Positions 10,007 to 18,238 of a DNA stretch of 64,000 nt are shown in pieces. Within the stretch, counting starts at the first letter, position 1. Every line of letters starts with the position of its first letter. This DNA is from Nocardioides sp. zg-1228 (GTDB lineage: Bacteria; Actinomycetota; Actinomycetes; Propionibacteriales; Nocardioidaceae): the NCBI RefSeq assembly GCF_017086465.1, contig NZ_CP070961.1, forward strand, positions 3,534,001 through 3,598,000, given 5' to 3'. The notes beneath the pieces are model-generated. The model had not been told where the DNA came from. It was given only the letters and a program-made list of their open reading frames with translations, and ran no database searches. The position numbers and the translations under genes were made by a program.

Positions 10007-10875
10007 GTACGCCCACCGAGGCCGCCGTGTCTCACCCGCCGAGTTCCTCTCCCCATGTCCGTCTGCGCCCCAACACCGTCTCTAACGGCGCGGGCGACGG
10101 CTCCGAGCGTCTGCGCTCGCTGGCCTCCCACGACGAGAGTTTTGACGACGTCCTTCAGCGTTCGGCCGAGCGACCGTAACGCCCACGAACGGTGCCGTCT
10201 TCCGTGCAGCCGAGCGGTGATGATCCGGTTGCGGACGATGAAGTAGATCCGGAACGGCGGATGCTGGCGATAGGTGAACAGGCCAAGGAAGCTGCCGGGA
10301 GTACCGAGCTGGTGATCGATACTCATCCCTTGCACGGCCTGCGCTCGCCAGCCCCGATCGAGAAGTCGGAAGTAGTAGTCGGTGTCCACGCAGTCGATGA
10401 CCAGTTCTTCACGGAAGGGCCCGACATCGCGCCACGCGGCTGTCTTCAGCAGCCAGCCGCTCTGCATCGGTTCCAACGCCTCCCACAACCCGTTTCGCCA
10501 AGCCCCAACCTGCGGCTCGGCGTCGAGCATGTGCGGGTAGACCAGGCCCAGATGCGCGTTCGACAACAGCGCTTCGGCGGCGGCGACGTAGGCAAGGGAC
10601 GCAAAGGAGTCCTGATCGAGCGTGAGGATCGCTGTGATGAGGTCGTTCTTCGCGACGTGAGCGATCCCAGTGTTCAGGGCTGCGGCAATCCCGCGGTTGC
10701 GTTCGTGTCGAAGCACGACGACGCCCTGATGCGCCAGCTGTGCGAGCACGGACCTGTCGGTCACCTCAGGGCTGTCGTCGACCGCGACTACCGGCCGGTG
10801 GCGGGCAAGGTCGACCAGCCGGCTCACAACTTCTGCCGAAGGATCGAACAGCGGGACGACAACGGCGGAGGTCAC
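9994..10875 (-). CDS. Family 2 glycosyltransferase (third in operon)
   Basis: The GTG start at 10875 overlaps the upstream gene's TGA as GTGA, giving a 293-residue GT-A glycosyltransferase. A start at 10926 would overlap 54 bp and add unsupported residues. Motifs include VVVPLFDPS at the N terminus, NRGIAAALNTGI for nucleotide binding, TLDQDS as the DxD-type metal site, and DCVDTDYYFRLLDRG as the acceptor-side acidic motif. This arrangement resembles rhamnosyltransferases. It should add one sugar of the repeat unit on the cytosolic face. The last 30 residues are arginine and glycine rich. Confidence 0.85.
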   Translation of the reverse strand: MTSAVVVPLFDPSAEVVSRLVDLARHRPVVAVDDSPEVTDRSVLAQLAHQGVVVLRHERNRGIAAALNTGIAHVAKNDLITAILTLDQDSFASLAYVAAAEALLSNAHLGLVYPHMLDAEPQVGAWRNGLWEALEPMQSGWLLKTAAWRDVGPFREELVIDCVDTDYYFRLLDRGWRAQAVQGMSIDHQLGTPGSFLGLFTYRQHPPFRIYFIVRNRIITARLHGRRHRSWALRSLGRTLKDVVKTLVVGGQRAQTLGAVARAVRDGVGAQTDMGRGTRRVRHGGLGGRTWRS

Positions 10876-11750
10876 GCGGTGCCCCGGAGCCGATGCAAGA
10901 GCCACTTGATTGACGTGAGCACCCAATGCGCGCCGATACCCGACGCCACAAGCACTCGTCGGAGCGTCGGCTCAGCTTGCGATTCGGTGTTGTAGTAGCG
11001 CCACATGGACGCGTGAAAGTGCCAGTTCGTCCGCGGTGACCGGACGGCGCCAGACGAGCCCCCCTTGTGGTGGATTGCCGTCACGGAACCGTCATACACG
11101 ACCCGCAGCCCACAAGCCTTGAAGCGCCGGCACCATTCCAGGTCCTCCCCGTACATCCAGTAGGACTCGTCGAGGAGACCGACTCGCGCCAGGTCTGAAC
11201 GTCGCATGAGCATGAAGGCGCCGTTCACGGCGTCAACATCCCCGGACTCTGTCTCGCCGACCTGCGGGGCGAGGTAGTCCGAACCGAGGTCGCGATTCAG
11301 AATCTTCCCAGCCAGATGGCGGAACGCGGCTGCGGGGCCAGGAGAGTTCCTCTTTGCCGCGTGGTCGAAACGCCCGAGCGCATCCACGAGCCTGGGCCCG
11401 ACGACTCCGATGGTCGGATCGCTCTTCATTCTCTGCACGAGATGACGCAGCATGGGGGCCGTCACCTCGGTGTCGGGGTTGAGCACCAACACGAACTCGC
11501 CCGACCCCATCCTGATGCCCTGGTTTGTGGCGACAGCGAAACCATCGTTGGACGTCCGGGAGACGGCGCTAATCCAGGGAGCCGACGAAGACACGCGTTC
11601 GATGGTGTCGTCGCCACTGTTGTTGTCGAGGACGAACATACGAACGACGAGCTCAGGACATTGTTCCCTCACGCGGCCTACGCTTCGGACGCACTCGAGC
11701 GCTAGGTCGGTCGCCCTGTACGTCACCGTGACAACGTCAACCGTCGTCAT
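10872..11750 (-). CDS. Family 2 glycosyltransferase (second in operon)
   Basis: The product is a 292-residue GT2 enzyme. The ATG at 11750 overlaps the preceding TGA as ATGA, so translation is coupled. Diagnostic stretches are VVTVTYRATDLA, VLDNNSGDDT, NDGFAVATNQGI, the DxD site LVLNPDTEVT and the catalytic-base region YGEDLEWCRRF. This pattern is typical of WbbL-like rhamnosyl or related transferases, though donor specificity is not predictable. It ends with a hydrophobic amphipathic segment that could help membrane attachment. Confidence 0.88.
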   Translation of the reverse strand: MTTVDVVTVTYRATDLALECVRSVGRVREQCPELVVRMFVLDNNSGDDTIERVSSSAPWISAVSRTSNDGFAVATNQGIRMGSGEFVLVLNPDTEVTAPMLRHLVQRMKSDPTIGVVGPRLVDALGRFDHAAKRNSPGPAAAFRHLAGKILNRDLGSDYLAPQVGETESGDVDAVNGAFMLMRRSDLARVGLLDESYWMYGEDLEWCRRFKACGLRVVYDGSVTAIHHKGGSSGAVRSPRTNWHFHASMWRYYNTESQAEPTLRRVLVASGIGAHWVLTSIKWLLHRLRGTA

Positions 11751-12619
11751 GGCAACCGCCGCGTGCTGGCGCACGCCCGGAGGCCATCGAGGAAACCTCG
11801 GACGCTGGCACCGCCCGACGCGCGCTTCGCGTTCTTGGGCAGCAACAGCGGAAGAGCCACGGCATAAGCGCAGGCGAACGCGACGAACTGGGCATTCCGT
11901 AGGTTTCGGCGGGCGACAATCAGCCGGTTGCGATACAACGTCTGCACCTTGAACTGCGTTGACGCCTTCGATCCGGCAATGCTGTGACCTCCCTGGTGAG
12001 GAAGGCCCAAGTCAAGCACCGCACACTCGTAGCCCTGGCGATGCAGCCTCCACGCGAGGTCCGCGTCCTCACCCCAGGCGAAGAGAGGCTCGTAGAAGCC
12101 GCCCTGCTCGATGAACAGCTTCCGTGGGAAAAGTCCTGCACCGCCGCTGGGACCGATGACTCGATCGCTCGAGCCCACAACCGCGTCTACGAACCACACC
12201 TTGTGCCGCATCGCCACGCCCGCATGACGGACGCCGTTCGTGACCATGCTGATGGCTAACGTACGGTCTTCGTTACTTCCGGCGTGCCCGAGGACCAGAT
12301 CGAGATCGTCCGCAGTGACCTCGACGTCAGGGTTCAAGAACAGCAACCAGCGCGCATCCGACACCTCCGCCGCGACGTTGCATGCCCCTGCGAAACCAGG
12401 ATTGGGCAGTTCGGTGACGCGCACGTTCACGAGCCCGTAGGCCCACTCCAAGAGCCTCGCCGCATCGTTGCCGGAGTTGTCGATGAAGTGCCAGCGTGCT
12501 GCCGGCCGCTCGCGGGCGACGTCGATCATCTGGCGGAGCTCCCGTTCCGCGTTCTCGCAGGACGAATAGGTCACGACGACCACTTCGAGAGGAGGAGCGT
12601 CTGCGTTGCCGCTTGCCAT
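11747..12619 (-). CDS. Family 2 glycosyltransferase (first in operon)
   Basis: This is a 290-residue GT2 enzyme beginning four bases after the stop of the priming transferase. A GTG at 12634 could add five residues; the ATG at 12619 is chosen for spacing. Motifs are VVVVTYSSCENAE, FIDNSGND, NPGFAGACNVAAE, the metal site LFLNPDVEVT and the acidic motif AWGEDADLAWRLHRQG. It likely adds the second sugar onto the lipid-linked primer. The three GT2 genes share order and motifs but differ clearly in sequence, so they are not recent duplicates. Confidence 0.87.
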   Translation of the reverse strand: MASGNADAPPLEVVVVTYSSCENAERELRQMIDVARERPAARWHFIDNSGNDAARLLEWAYGLVNVRVTELPNPGFAGACNVAAEVSDARWLLFLNPDVEVTADDLDLVLGHAGSNEDRTLAISMVTNGVRHAGVAMRHKVWFVDAVVGSSDRVIGPSGGAGLFPRKLFIEQGGFYEPLFAWGEDADLAWRLHRQGYECAVLDLGLPHQGGHSIAGSKASTQFKVQTLYRNRLIVARRNLRNAQFVAFACAYAVALPLLLPKNAKRASGGASVRGFLDGLRACASTRRLP

Positions 12620-12623
12620 CTGT

Positions 12624-14147
12624 TTAGTACGCACCGTCCGACGCCAGGACTGCTCGCGCTGTCTTCCACAGGATCATCACGTCGGACATCATCGACCAGT
12701 TCTCGACGTAGTGAACGTCCAGGTTGATTGCCTCGGCATATGCCAGGTCGGAGCGCCCGGACACCTGCCAGAGGCCCGTCATGCCCGGACGCACCGTCAA
12801 CCGGCGCTCTGCCAGGCGGTCGTACTGGGCAACCTCGAAGTCGCGCTGGGGCCGGGGTCCGACCAGACTCATGTCGCCCTTGACGACATTGATCAGTTGC
12901 GGGAGCTCGTCGATCGAGAAGCGGCGAATGAAGGAACCCACACGCGTGACACGCGGGTCTTTCGTCAGCTTCGGTAGTTCAGCGAGAGACTTTCCCTCTG
13001 CCGCGAGCAAGGCGGCCAGCTGGCGGTCAGCATCGGAGCGCATCGAGCGGAACTTGATCATCCCGAAACGCTCGCCGCCTCGTCCGATGCGCTCCTGCCG
13101 GTAGAACACCGCCCCCGGGCTCGTGAACTTGACCGCCAGAGCCGTTGCGATGAACAACGGGGCAGCAGCGATCAGCAGGATCGACGCTCCGAGGATGTCG
13201 AAGCTCCGCTTGCTCAGGCGGGCGGCGGCCGCGTACTGCGGCTCGCTGACGTGCAGCATCGGCATGCCGGAGACGTCCTGGAGGAAGAGGCGGGACGACG
13301 ACACGTTGAGGACGTTGGGCGAGAGGATGAGGTCGACCTTCGACCCCTCGAGCTGCCACGCGAGGTCGCGGAGCGACTCGTGACCGAGGTGCTCGGTGTC
13401 CGTCACCACCACGGTTGTCGCGCCCGACCGGGCGAGGGCCGTCGTGAAGTCGGTGCCGGAGGACATCACCGGGACGCCGCGCGGCGCGTCCCCCGTGATG
13501 GCAGCCACTGGCTGACTCTCGTCCGGAATCCACACTCCGCACACGTCGTAGCCGGCGGTCTTGTGCTTTGCGAACCACGTCGCGAGCTCTGCCGCCGCGC
13601 GCTCACCTCCGATGACCAGGACCTTGTCGGCTGCCTCGCCCTGGACCCGCGCACGGTGCAGGCTGACCCGCGCGAGCTTCCGCTCGACCAGCAGGCCTAC
13701 GAGGCCGAGCGGGAACGCGGTCGCAAGGTACAGCCGGGATGCGTCCATCTTGAGTGCAACCGAAAGCATGGCCAGGACTGCGAACACGCGGAAGGTCGCG
13801 ACGATGACCCGCCGATACTCCTCCCACCCGTGGCCGACGACCCTCGGGCTGCGGGCCTGGTGGACCTGCAGCGAAACCCACCAAGCGACCGCCAGGGCCA
13901 CACCGAGCACGGCGTAGGACGTCCCGAGCCCGCTGACCTGCCGGTCCGAGGCGGCGCCGAAGCGAACGACCTGGGCGACGCCGAGAGCAGACGTCAGGAC
14001 CAGGAAGTCCCCTACCAGCAGCGCTCGAGCGTGCCGTTGACGCCAGTCGACGGATCCGGCACCCTCACGGGAGACGGTGTGGATCGAACGATGCAACGCC
14101 TTCGGTGGAGGCTGGGCAGCCTCGGGCGCGCGACTCACTACGGACAT
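12624..14147 (-). CDS. Polyprenyl glycosylphosphotransferase (priming sugar transferase, WbaP/CpsE type)
   Basis: The enzyme starts repeat-unit synthesis by transferring a sugar phosphate to undecaprenyl phosphate. The 507-residue product has about four N-terminal membrane segments, a nucleotide-binding-like middle domain (VLVIGGERAAAELA), then a membrane-embedded catalytic domain from about residue 315. This contains KRSFDILGA, FYRQERIGRGG, KFRSM, the catalytic FSIDELPQ and SLVGPRPQ, and PGMTGLWQVSGRS. The ATG at 14147 follows a GGGGGA sequence; an in-frame start 39 bp upstream is less likely. It heads the minus-strand exopolysaccharide operon. Confidence 0.93.
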   Translation of the reverse strand: MSVVSRAPEAAQPPPKALHRSIHTVSREGAGSVDWRQRHARALLVGDFLVLTSALGVAQVVRFGAASDRQVSGLGTSYAVLGVALAVAWWVSLQVHQARSPRVVGHGWEEYRRVIVATFRVFAVLAMLSVALKMDASRLYLATAFPLGLVGLLVERKLARVSLHRARVQGEAADKVLVIGGERAAAELATWFAKHKTAGYDVCGVWIPDESQPVAAITGDAPRGVPVMSSGTDFTTALARSGATTVVVTDTEHLGHESLRDLAWQLEGSKVDLILSPNVLNVSSSRLFLQDVSGMPMLHVSEPQYAAAARLSKRSFDILGASILLIAAAPLFIATALAVKFTSPGAVFYRQERIGRGGERFGMIKFRSMRSDADRQLAALLAAEGKSLAELPKLTKDPRVTRVGSFIRRFSIDELPQLINVVKGDMSLVGPRPQRDFEVAQYDRLAERRLTVRPGMTGLWQVSGRSDLAYAEAINLDVHYVENWSMMSDVMILWKTARAVLASDGAY

Positions 14148-14478
14148 GCATCCCCCACGGATGGCTAGAACAACACACCGAGACAAGCCCCCGGACGAGC
14201 GTCAGCCAACCCCTGACCGACTTTTGGAAGATTAAGGGACAAAAGCCGTTGTCGGGGAAGGTTGAACAAAGATGGGACCTTTGTAGGGCGAGCTGTTCCT
14301 CACTCGTTGACGAGCCTCATCCCTATGGACGGGGCCAGCGCCCGCGTACAGGTGGGCTCGACGTCGGCACGGGCCGCCTGGTCGGGTCCGCAGGCCCGGA
14401 CGGACCCGCCGGCCCGTGCGGTGAACGTGTTTTGCCAGAATTCAACAACTCCCCTCCCCCAACCCGCACAATGTTCGT
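14148..14478. promoter_or_regulatory. Divergent promoter region between the exopolysaccharide operon and the TPR regulator
   Basis: This 331-bp region holds the starts of two opposite transcription units and no gene. It is more AT-rich than its flanks around 14220-14290. A short inverted repeat, ACAAAG at 14266-14271 with CTTTGT at 14279-14284, lies near the middle. The octamer TTGCCAGA at 14432-14439, 40 bp before the regulator ATG, recurs upstream of the secreted peptide gene near 16080. Exact promoters cannot be fixed by eye. Confidence 0.5.
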
Positions 14479-15846
14479 ATGGACGCACGTCAAGCCGAAC
14501 TGCTCGCCGGGGCCGATGCCCACGAACTGGGGCGTCGCCTCCGCTCGATCCGGCTCGCCAAGGGCATGACCCAGGGCGAGGTGGTCGGCGACACGATGTC
14601 GGTCGCCTACCTCTCCCGCCTCGAGACCGGCGCGCGCAAGCCGACGGTCAAGGCGCTGACCTCGCTCGCCGGCCGGCTCGACGTGTCGATCGACTCGCTG
14701 CTCGCCGTGGAGCCGGGGCGCGATCCTGACGAGGTCCGGCTGGCGCTGGACTATGCCGAGCTCGCCCTCGAGTCCGGCGAACCGGCCGAAGCCGCCCAGC
14801 ACCTCGACGCAGCCTTGAGCCGCGTGGACGACGTGCCCGGGAGCGGCATGCGCGAACGCGCCAGGCTCCTCCACGCCCGCTCGTTGGAGGCCGGCGGACG
14901 CGAGGACGACGCCATCATCGAGCTCGAGACTCTCCTCGAGGACGACACCGTCAGCGGCGTCAGCCGCATCAAGGCGGGCATCGCCCTCAGCCGCATCCAC
15001 CGGGAGACCGGCGACCTCGGCCGCGCGATCTCCTGCGGGGAGGACGTGCTCGCGCAGCTGCGCGCCGCCGGACTCGCCGCGAGCGACGAGGCCGTCCAGC
15101 TCACCGTCACGGTGGCGGCCGCCTACTTCGAGCGCGGCGACACGGCCCACGCCGTCCGACTCTGCGCCAAGGCGATCACGCAGGCCGAGACCCTCGACTC
15201 GCCACGCGCCCGTGCGTCGGCCTACTGGAACGCGAGCGTGATGCAGGCCAACCGGGGCGACATCACCGCGGCCGTCCCGCTCGCCGAGCGCGCCCTCGCC
15301 CTGCTGGGAGAAGGCCATGACGCCCGCAACTTGGCTCGTCTGCGCGCCGAGGTCGGGCGCCTCCAGCTCGAGCTGGAGCCTCCCGCGGTGGACGACGCGC
15401 GCAACAACCTGCAGCAGGCGGTGTCCGAGATGGAGTGGAGCAGCGCCACCCCGATGGACAAGGCCTGGACGCTGCTCGGATTGGCTCGCGCGGCGTTCCT
15501 CACCGACGACCACGACGAGTGCCGCCGCCTGTTGTCCGACGTGCACGGGACGTCGGACGGCCAGTCACCGCTGGCCGAGGCCGAGGCGCTCGCCCTGGAA
15601 GGCCGGATCAGTGCAGCGCGCGCCGACACCGACGAGGCAGCGCGCCTCTACCAAGCGGCGGTCCTCAAGCTGTCGAGCATCGGCGCGGACAACAGCGCGG
15701 CCCAGCTGTGGTTCGACCTGGCCGCCCTGCTGGAGGGCGTCGGCCTGGTCGAGGCCGCGGCGGACGCCTATCGTCGCGCCGCGGCCTCGACCGGTCTCAG
15801 GACTCGTACGACCGCACCTGCGCTCACGCGCGAATCCGCGTCGTAA
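14479..15846 (+). CDS. XRE-type HTH regulator with TPR repeats (RRNPP-like architecture)
   Basis: Residues about 17-70 form a Cro/C1-type helix-turn-helix (LRSIRLAKGMTQGEV, YLSRLETGARKPTVKALTSLAGRLD). Residues about 85-440 are helical TPR-like repeats, with units such as ALDYAELALESGEPAEAAQHL, AYFERGDTAHAVRLCAKAI and ADTDEAARLYQAAVLKL. The 455-residue layout of one HTH plus a long TPR array matches peptide-sensing RRNPP regulators of Firmicutes, where a small peptide binds the TPR groove. Many actinobacterial XRE-TPR proteins have unknown ligands. It faces a 40-codon secreted-peptide gene that ends 10 bp after its stop, and sits divergent from the exopolysaccharide operon. Confidence 0.85.
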   Translation: MDARQAELLAGADAHELGRRLRSIRLAKGMTQGEVVGDTMSVAYLSRLETGARKPTVKALTSLAGRLDVSIDSLLAVEPGRDPDEVRLALDYAELALESGEPAEAAQHLDAALSRVDDVPGSGMRERARLLHARSLEAGGREDDAIIELETLLEDDTVSGVSRIKAGIALSRIHRETGDLGRAISCGEDVLAQLRAAGLAASDEAVQLTVTVAAAYFERGDTAHAVRLCAKAITQAETLDSPRARASAYWNASVMQANRGDITAAVPLAERALALLGEGHDARNLARLRAEVGRLQLELEPPAVDDARNNLQQAVSEMEWSSATPMDKAWTLLGLARAAFLTDDHDECRRLLSDVHGTSDGQSPLAEAEALALEGRISAARADTDEAARLYQAAVLKLSSIGADNSAAQLWFDLAALLEGVGLVEAAADAYRRAAASTGLRTRTTAPALTRESAS

Positions 15847-15855
15847 GAGCGAGTC

Positions 15856-15978
15856 TCAGCAGCACCAGATGTTGCGCTGCATCTCCACGTCACGAGGCGC
15901 GGCGGTGGCGGGAGCCGCCATGCCGGCGATGCTGACGAGGGCGGTGGCGGCGACGGCGAGGCGAGCGAAGGTCTTCAT
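15856..15978 (-). CDS. Small secreted peptide with C-terminal Trp-Cys-Cys (candidate signal peptide)
   Basis: The gene encodes 40 residues. A classical AAGGAG ribosome-binding site sits six bases before the ATG, which strongly supports translation. The first 26-27 residues are a Sec signal peptide: MKTFARLA, a hydrophobic core, and an AxA-type site in PATAA. Cleavage would release about 13-14 residues, PRDVEMQRNIWCC. The gene is convergent with the XRE-TPR regulator, stops 10 bp apart. Signal role is an inference from this pairing; alternatives are a disulfide-bonded surface peptide or a small toxin-like peptide. It is too short for routine annotation. Confidence 0.75.
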   Translation of the reverse strand: MKTFARLAVAATALVSIAGMAAPATAAPRDVEMQRNIWCC

Positions 15979-16073
15979 GGGTGGCTCCTTGTGGGGTGTG
16001 GGCTGACCGAGCGGCACCGCGAAGACGGACGCTCGCGGCGATTGTGTCAAAACCGAGGCGCGGGCGCCCCCTC

Positions 16074-16105
16074 TCTGGCAAGATCTGGCAAGACACACTT
16101 GGCAA
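16074..16105 (-). promoter_or_regulatory. Triple TTGCCA repeat upstream of the secreted peptide gene
   Basis: On the plus strand a 10-bp unit TCTGGCAAGA occurs twice in tandem (16074-16083, 16084-16093), followed by a third TGGCAA at 16100-16105. Read on the minus strand these are TTGCCA cores about 100-125 bp upstream of the peptide ATG. The 10-bp spacing equals one helical turn, as expected for side-by-side protein binding. The same TTGCCAGA octamer precedes the XRE-TPR regulator gene. It is a candidate operator; no binding data exist in the sequence. Confidence 0.45.
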
Positions 16106-16188
16106 ACCCCCCGGCCGAGATGTCGCCCGACGGCGTCCCCCGCGTCGTCGGTTCGAGAGAAAGTGCGCTTCCCCCCGAGGCGCCTGGT

Positions 16189-16211
16189 CCCCCGCGCCCC
16201 ACACGCGGGGG
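16189..16211 (-). terminator. Hairpin downstream of the PAS histidine kinase gene
   Basis: An 8-bp perfect GC stem (16189-16196 with 16204-16211) encloses a 7-base loop, 53 bp beyond the kinase stop codon. There is no T-run, which is common for actinobacterial terminators. Confidence 0.4.
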
Positions 16212-16263
16212 GCCGTTCTCGTTCCGCGTCGCAGGCACGACGCCCCCGCGTGATGGCGGCGGC

Positions 16264-17757
16264 TCAGCGCGGCAGCAGCGCGCAGACGCTGGTGCCCTCG
16301 CCGGGCGTGCTCTCCAGCGAGACCACTCCGCCGTGCGCCTCGACGATGCTGCGGACGATGGTGAGACCGAGCCCCGTGCCGGGCACGTGCAGGCGACCGG
16401 CGTTGGTGCCGCGGTAGAACCGGTCGAAGACCGCCTCCACCTCGTCGGCGTCGATGCCGGTGCCCTCGTCGGTGACCGTCAGCACCGTGTGCTCCCCGCG
16501 GACGTCGAGGTCGACGGTCACGACACCGCCCGGGCGGCTGTAGGAGACGGCGTTGTCGAGCAGGTTGTCGAAGACCTGGCGCATGCGCATGCCGTCGACG
16601 AGCGCCGGCAGCGTCTCCGGCACCCGGCACTCGACCCGCACGCCCACGCCGTCGGCGTGCAGCGACGCCGCGTCGACCGCCTCGGCCAGCAGCAGCGCCA
16701 GGTCGACACGGTAGGGGTCGACGAGCGGCGAGCCCGCCGAGACGCGCGTGGTGAAGAGCAGGTCGGCGACCAGGTGCGAGAGCCGGAGCATGTTGCGCCG
16801 CGCGGCGCTCACCTGCTCGCGGCCCTCGGGCGTGACGTCGGTCGAGTCGTCGAGCAGCTCGAGGTAGGCCAGCGCCGCCGTGAGCGGGGTGCGCAGCTCG
16901 TGGGAGATCGCGGAGACGAACTGGTCCTTGACGCCCATCGCCCGGACCTGGTCGGTGACGTCGTGGTAGGCCAGCACGGCGCCCGCGGGGGACCCGGAGC
17001 GGTCGAGCACCCGGCGGGCCGAGACCGACAGGGCTCGCCGCGTGTGCGGGTCGTGGCCGACCCAGAGGCGCAGGTCGTCGAACTCCTCGCCGCGAGCGGC
17101 GCGCGCCGACGGGACCTCGTGGGCGGCCAGGGGCTGCTCGTCGATGCCGAAGGCGAGGCCGGTCTGGCCGGCGACGCCGTGGTGGCCGCCGGGGAAGGCG
17201 AGATCGACGAACTCCCGCAGCCGCGTGTTGGTGAGGAGGTAGCGCCCGTCGGCGTCGATCTGCAGCAGCCCGACCGCGACGCCCTCGAAGACCGCCTGGG
17301 CGGTGCGCCGGTCGGCGTCGGCGGCCGCCTCGGCGGCGTCGAGGCGCTCGGCGAAGGCATGCCGCTCGCTGAGGTCGGCCACCTGCGCGATGAAGTGGAC
17401 CGGGGCGCCGTAGGAGTCGCGCAGGAGGGCGACGGACAGGTCGCCGACCAAGATGCTGCCGTCGGCGCGGACGTAGCGCTTGGTGATGCGGTAGGAGCTG
17501 ATCTTGCCGGCGAGCGCCTCCCCGAACAGGCGGAGGTCGACCGCGAGGTCGTCGGGGTGGGTGAGCTCGTGGAACGTCATGGTCGCGAGCACGTCGGCGT
17601 CGTGGCCGAGCATGTCGCAGAGTGCGCCGTTGGCGGTCGTGAAGCAGCCTGCCGGCGACACGATCGCCATGCCCACCGGCGAGTGCTCCATGGTGAGTCG
17701 CCAGAGCTCGTCGGTCGCGAGCACGGGTGTCGGGCCAGGGGTCGTCTCAGCGACCAT
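16264..17757 (-). CDS. Soluble PAS-PAS sensor histidine kinase
   Basis: This 497-residue kinase has no membrane helix. PAS domains span roughly residues 15-135 (SPVGMAIVSPAG, ITKRYVRADGSI) and 150-275 (VFEGVAVGLLQIDADGRYL). The HisKA H-box is FVSAISHELRTPLTAALAYLE near 285. The ATPase domain follows with N-box FDNLLDNAVSYS, G1 TDEGTGID, F-box VFDRFYRG and G2 GTGLGLTIVRSI. A GGGAGGTGGGG sequence precedes the ATG. No response regulator is adjacent, so it is an orphan kinase whose PAS domains should sense an internal signal. Confidence 0.92.
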   Translation of the reverse strand: MVAETTPGPTPVLATDELWRLTMEHSPVGMAIVSPAGCFTTANGALCDMLGHDADVLATMTFHELTHPDDLAVDLRLFGEALAGKISSYRITKRYVRADGSILVGDLSVALLRDSYGAPVHFIAQVADLSERHAFAERLDAAEAAADADRRTAQAVFEGVAVGLLQIDADGRYLLTNTRLREFVDLAFPGGHHGVAGQTGLAFGIDEQPLAAHEVPSARAARGEEFDDLRLWVGHDPHTRRALSVSARRVLDRSGSPAGAVLAYHDVTDQVRAMGVKDQFVSAISHELRTPLTAALAYLELLDDSTDVTPEGREQVSAARRNMLRLSHLVADLLFTTRVSAGSPLVDPYRVDLALLLAEAVDAASLHADGVGVRVECRVPETLPALVDGMRMRQVFDNLLDNAVSYSRPGGVVTVDLDVRGEHTVLTVTDEGTGIDADEVEAVFDRFYRGTNAGRLHVPGTGLGLTIVRSIVEAHGGVVSLESTPGEGTSVCALLPR

Positions 17758-17876
17758 CCCCCCACCTCCCCCTTGACGACACAGCCCGTGTGCGACGTAC
17801 GACCCGAGATCCCAACGTAAGGCCGAGGCGACCGGCCCGTCCGGGGTCGAGACGAACCGTGGCGAAAATGAGGGGA

Positions 17877-17903
17877 ACGCTCCGTGCTCGGGGCACGGAG
17901 CGT
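17877..17903 (-). terminator. Terminator of the sulfur operon
   Basis: A perfect 11-bp stem (17877-17887 with 17893-17903) with a 5-base loop lies 29 bp beyond the DUF1416 stop codon. In the direction of transcription it is followed by TCATTTTC, giving a short T-run. Confidence 0.7.
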
Positions 17904-17931
17904 CCTCCGGTGGTCTGGACCACTGGTGCGA

Positions 17932-18237
17932 TCAGGCGCTGACGAGCACCTGGACCTCGGCGACCGAGCCGGTCGCGGCCACCACGCGGGTGTCGACGGG
18001 CTCGGCCTTGGGCGCCAGCGTCCGCAGGGTCCACTCGCCGTCGCCGGCGAAGAAGCGGAAGTGCCCGGTGGCCGAGGTGGGCACCTCGGCGGTGAACTCG
18101 CCGCTGCGGTCGAGCAGGCGCACGTAGGCGTTGGCGACCGGCTCGTCACCGCTGCGCAGCACCTGCCCCTGGATGACGGCCTCCTTGGCGACGTTGACCC
18201 CGTCGAGGGAGAGCCCGCCCTGCTTCGCTCCGCACAT
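17932..18237 (-). CDS. DUF1416 protein (SseC-like partner of sulfurtransferase)
   Basis: The 101-residue protein matches the DUF1416 family, which includes mycobacterial SseC and is consistently encoded next to thiosulfate sulfurtransferase. It begins MCGAKQGGLSLDG and forms a small beta-sandwich (VLRSGDEPVANAYVRLLDRSG, GHFRFFAGDGEWTLRTLA). Its biochemical role is not established; a part in sulfur metabolism is inferred from context. The start codon follows the sulfurtransferase stop with a one-base gap, so the genes are co-translated. Confidence 0.9.
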   Translation of the reverse strand: MCGAKQGGLSLDGVNVAKEAVIQGQVLRSGDEPVANAYVRLLDRSGEFTAEVPTSATGHFRFFAGDGEWTLRTLAPKAEPVDTRVVAATGSVAEVQVLVSA

Positions 18238-18238
18238 G

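Noticed and set aside
15856..16098. 80-codon version of the secreted peptide starting at 16098
   Set aside because: The ideal AAGGAG site and signal-peptide start are at 15978; the upstream part is low-quality sequence and covers the promoter.
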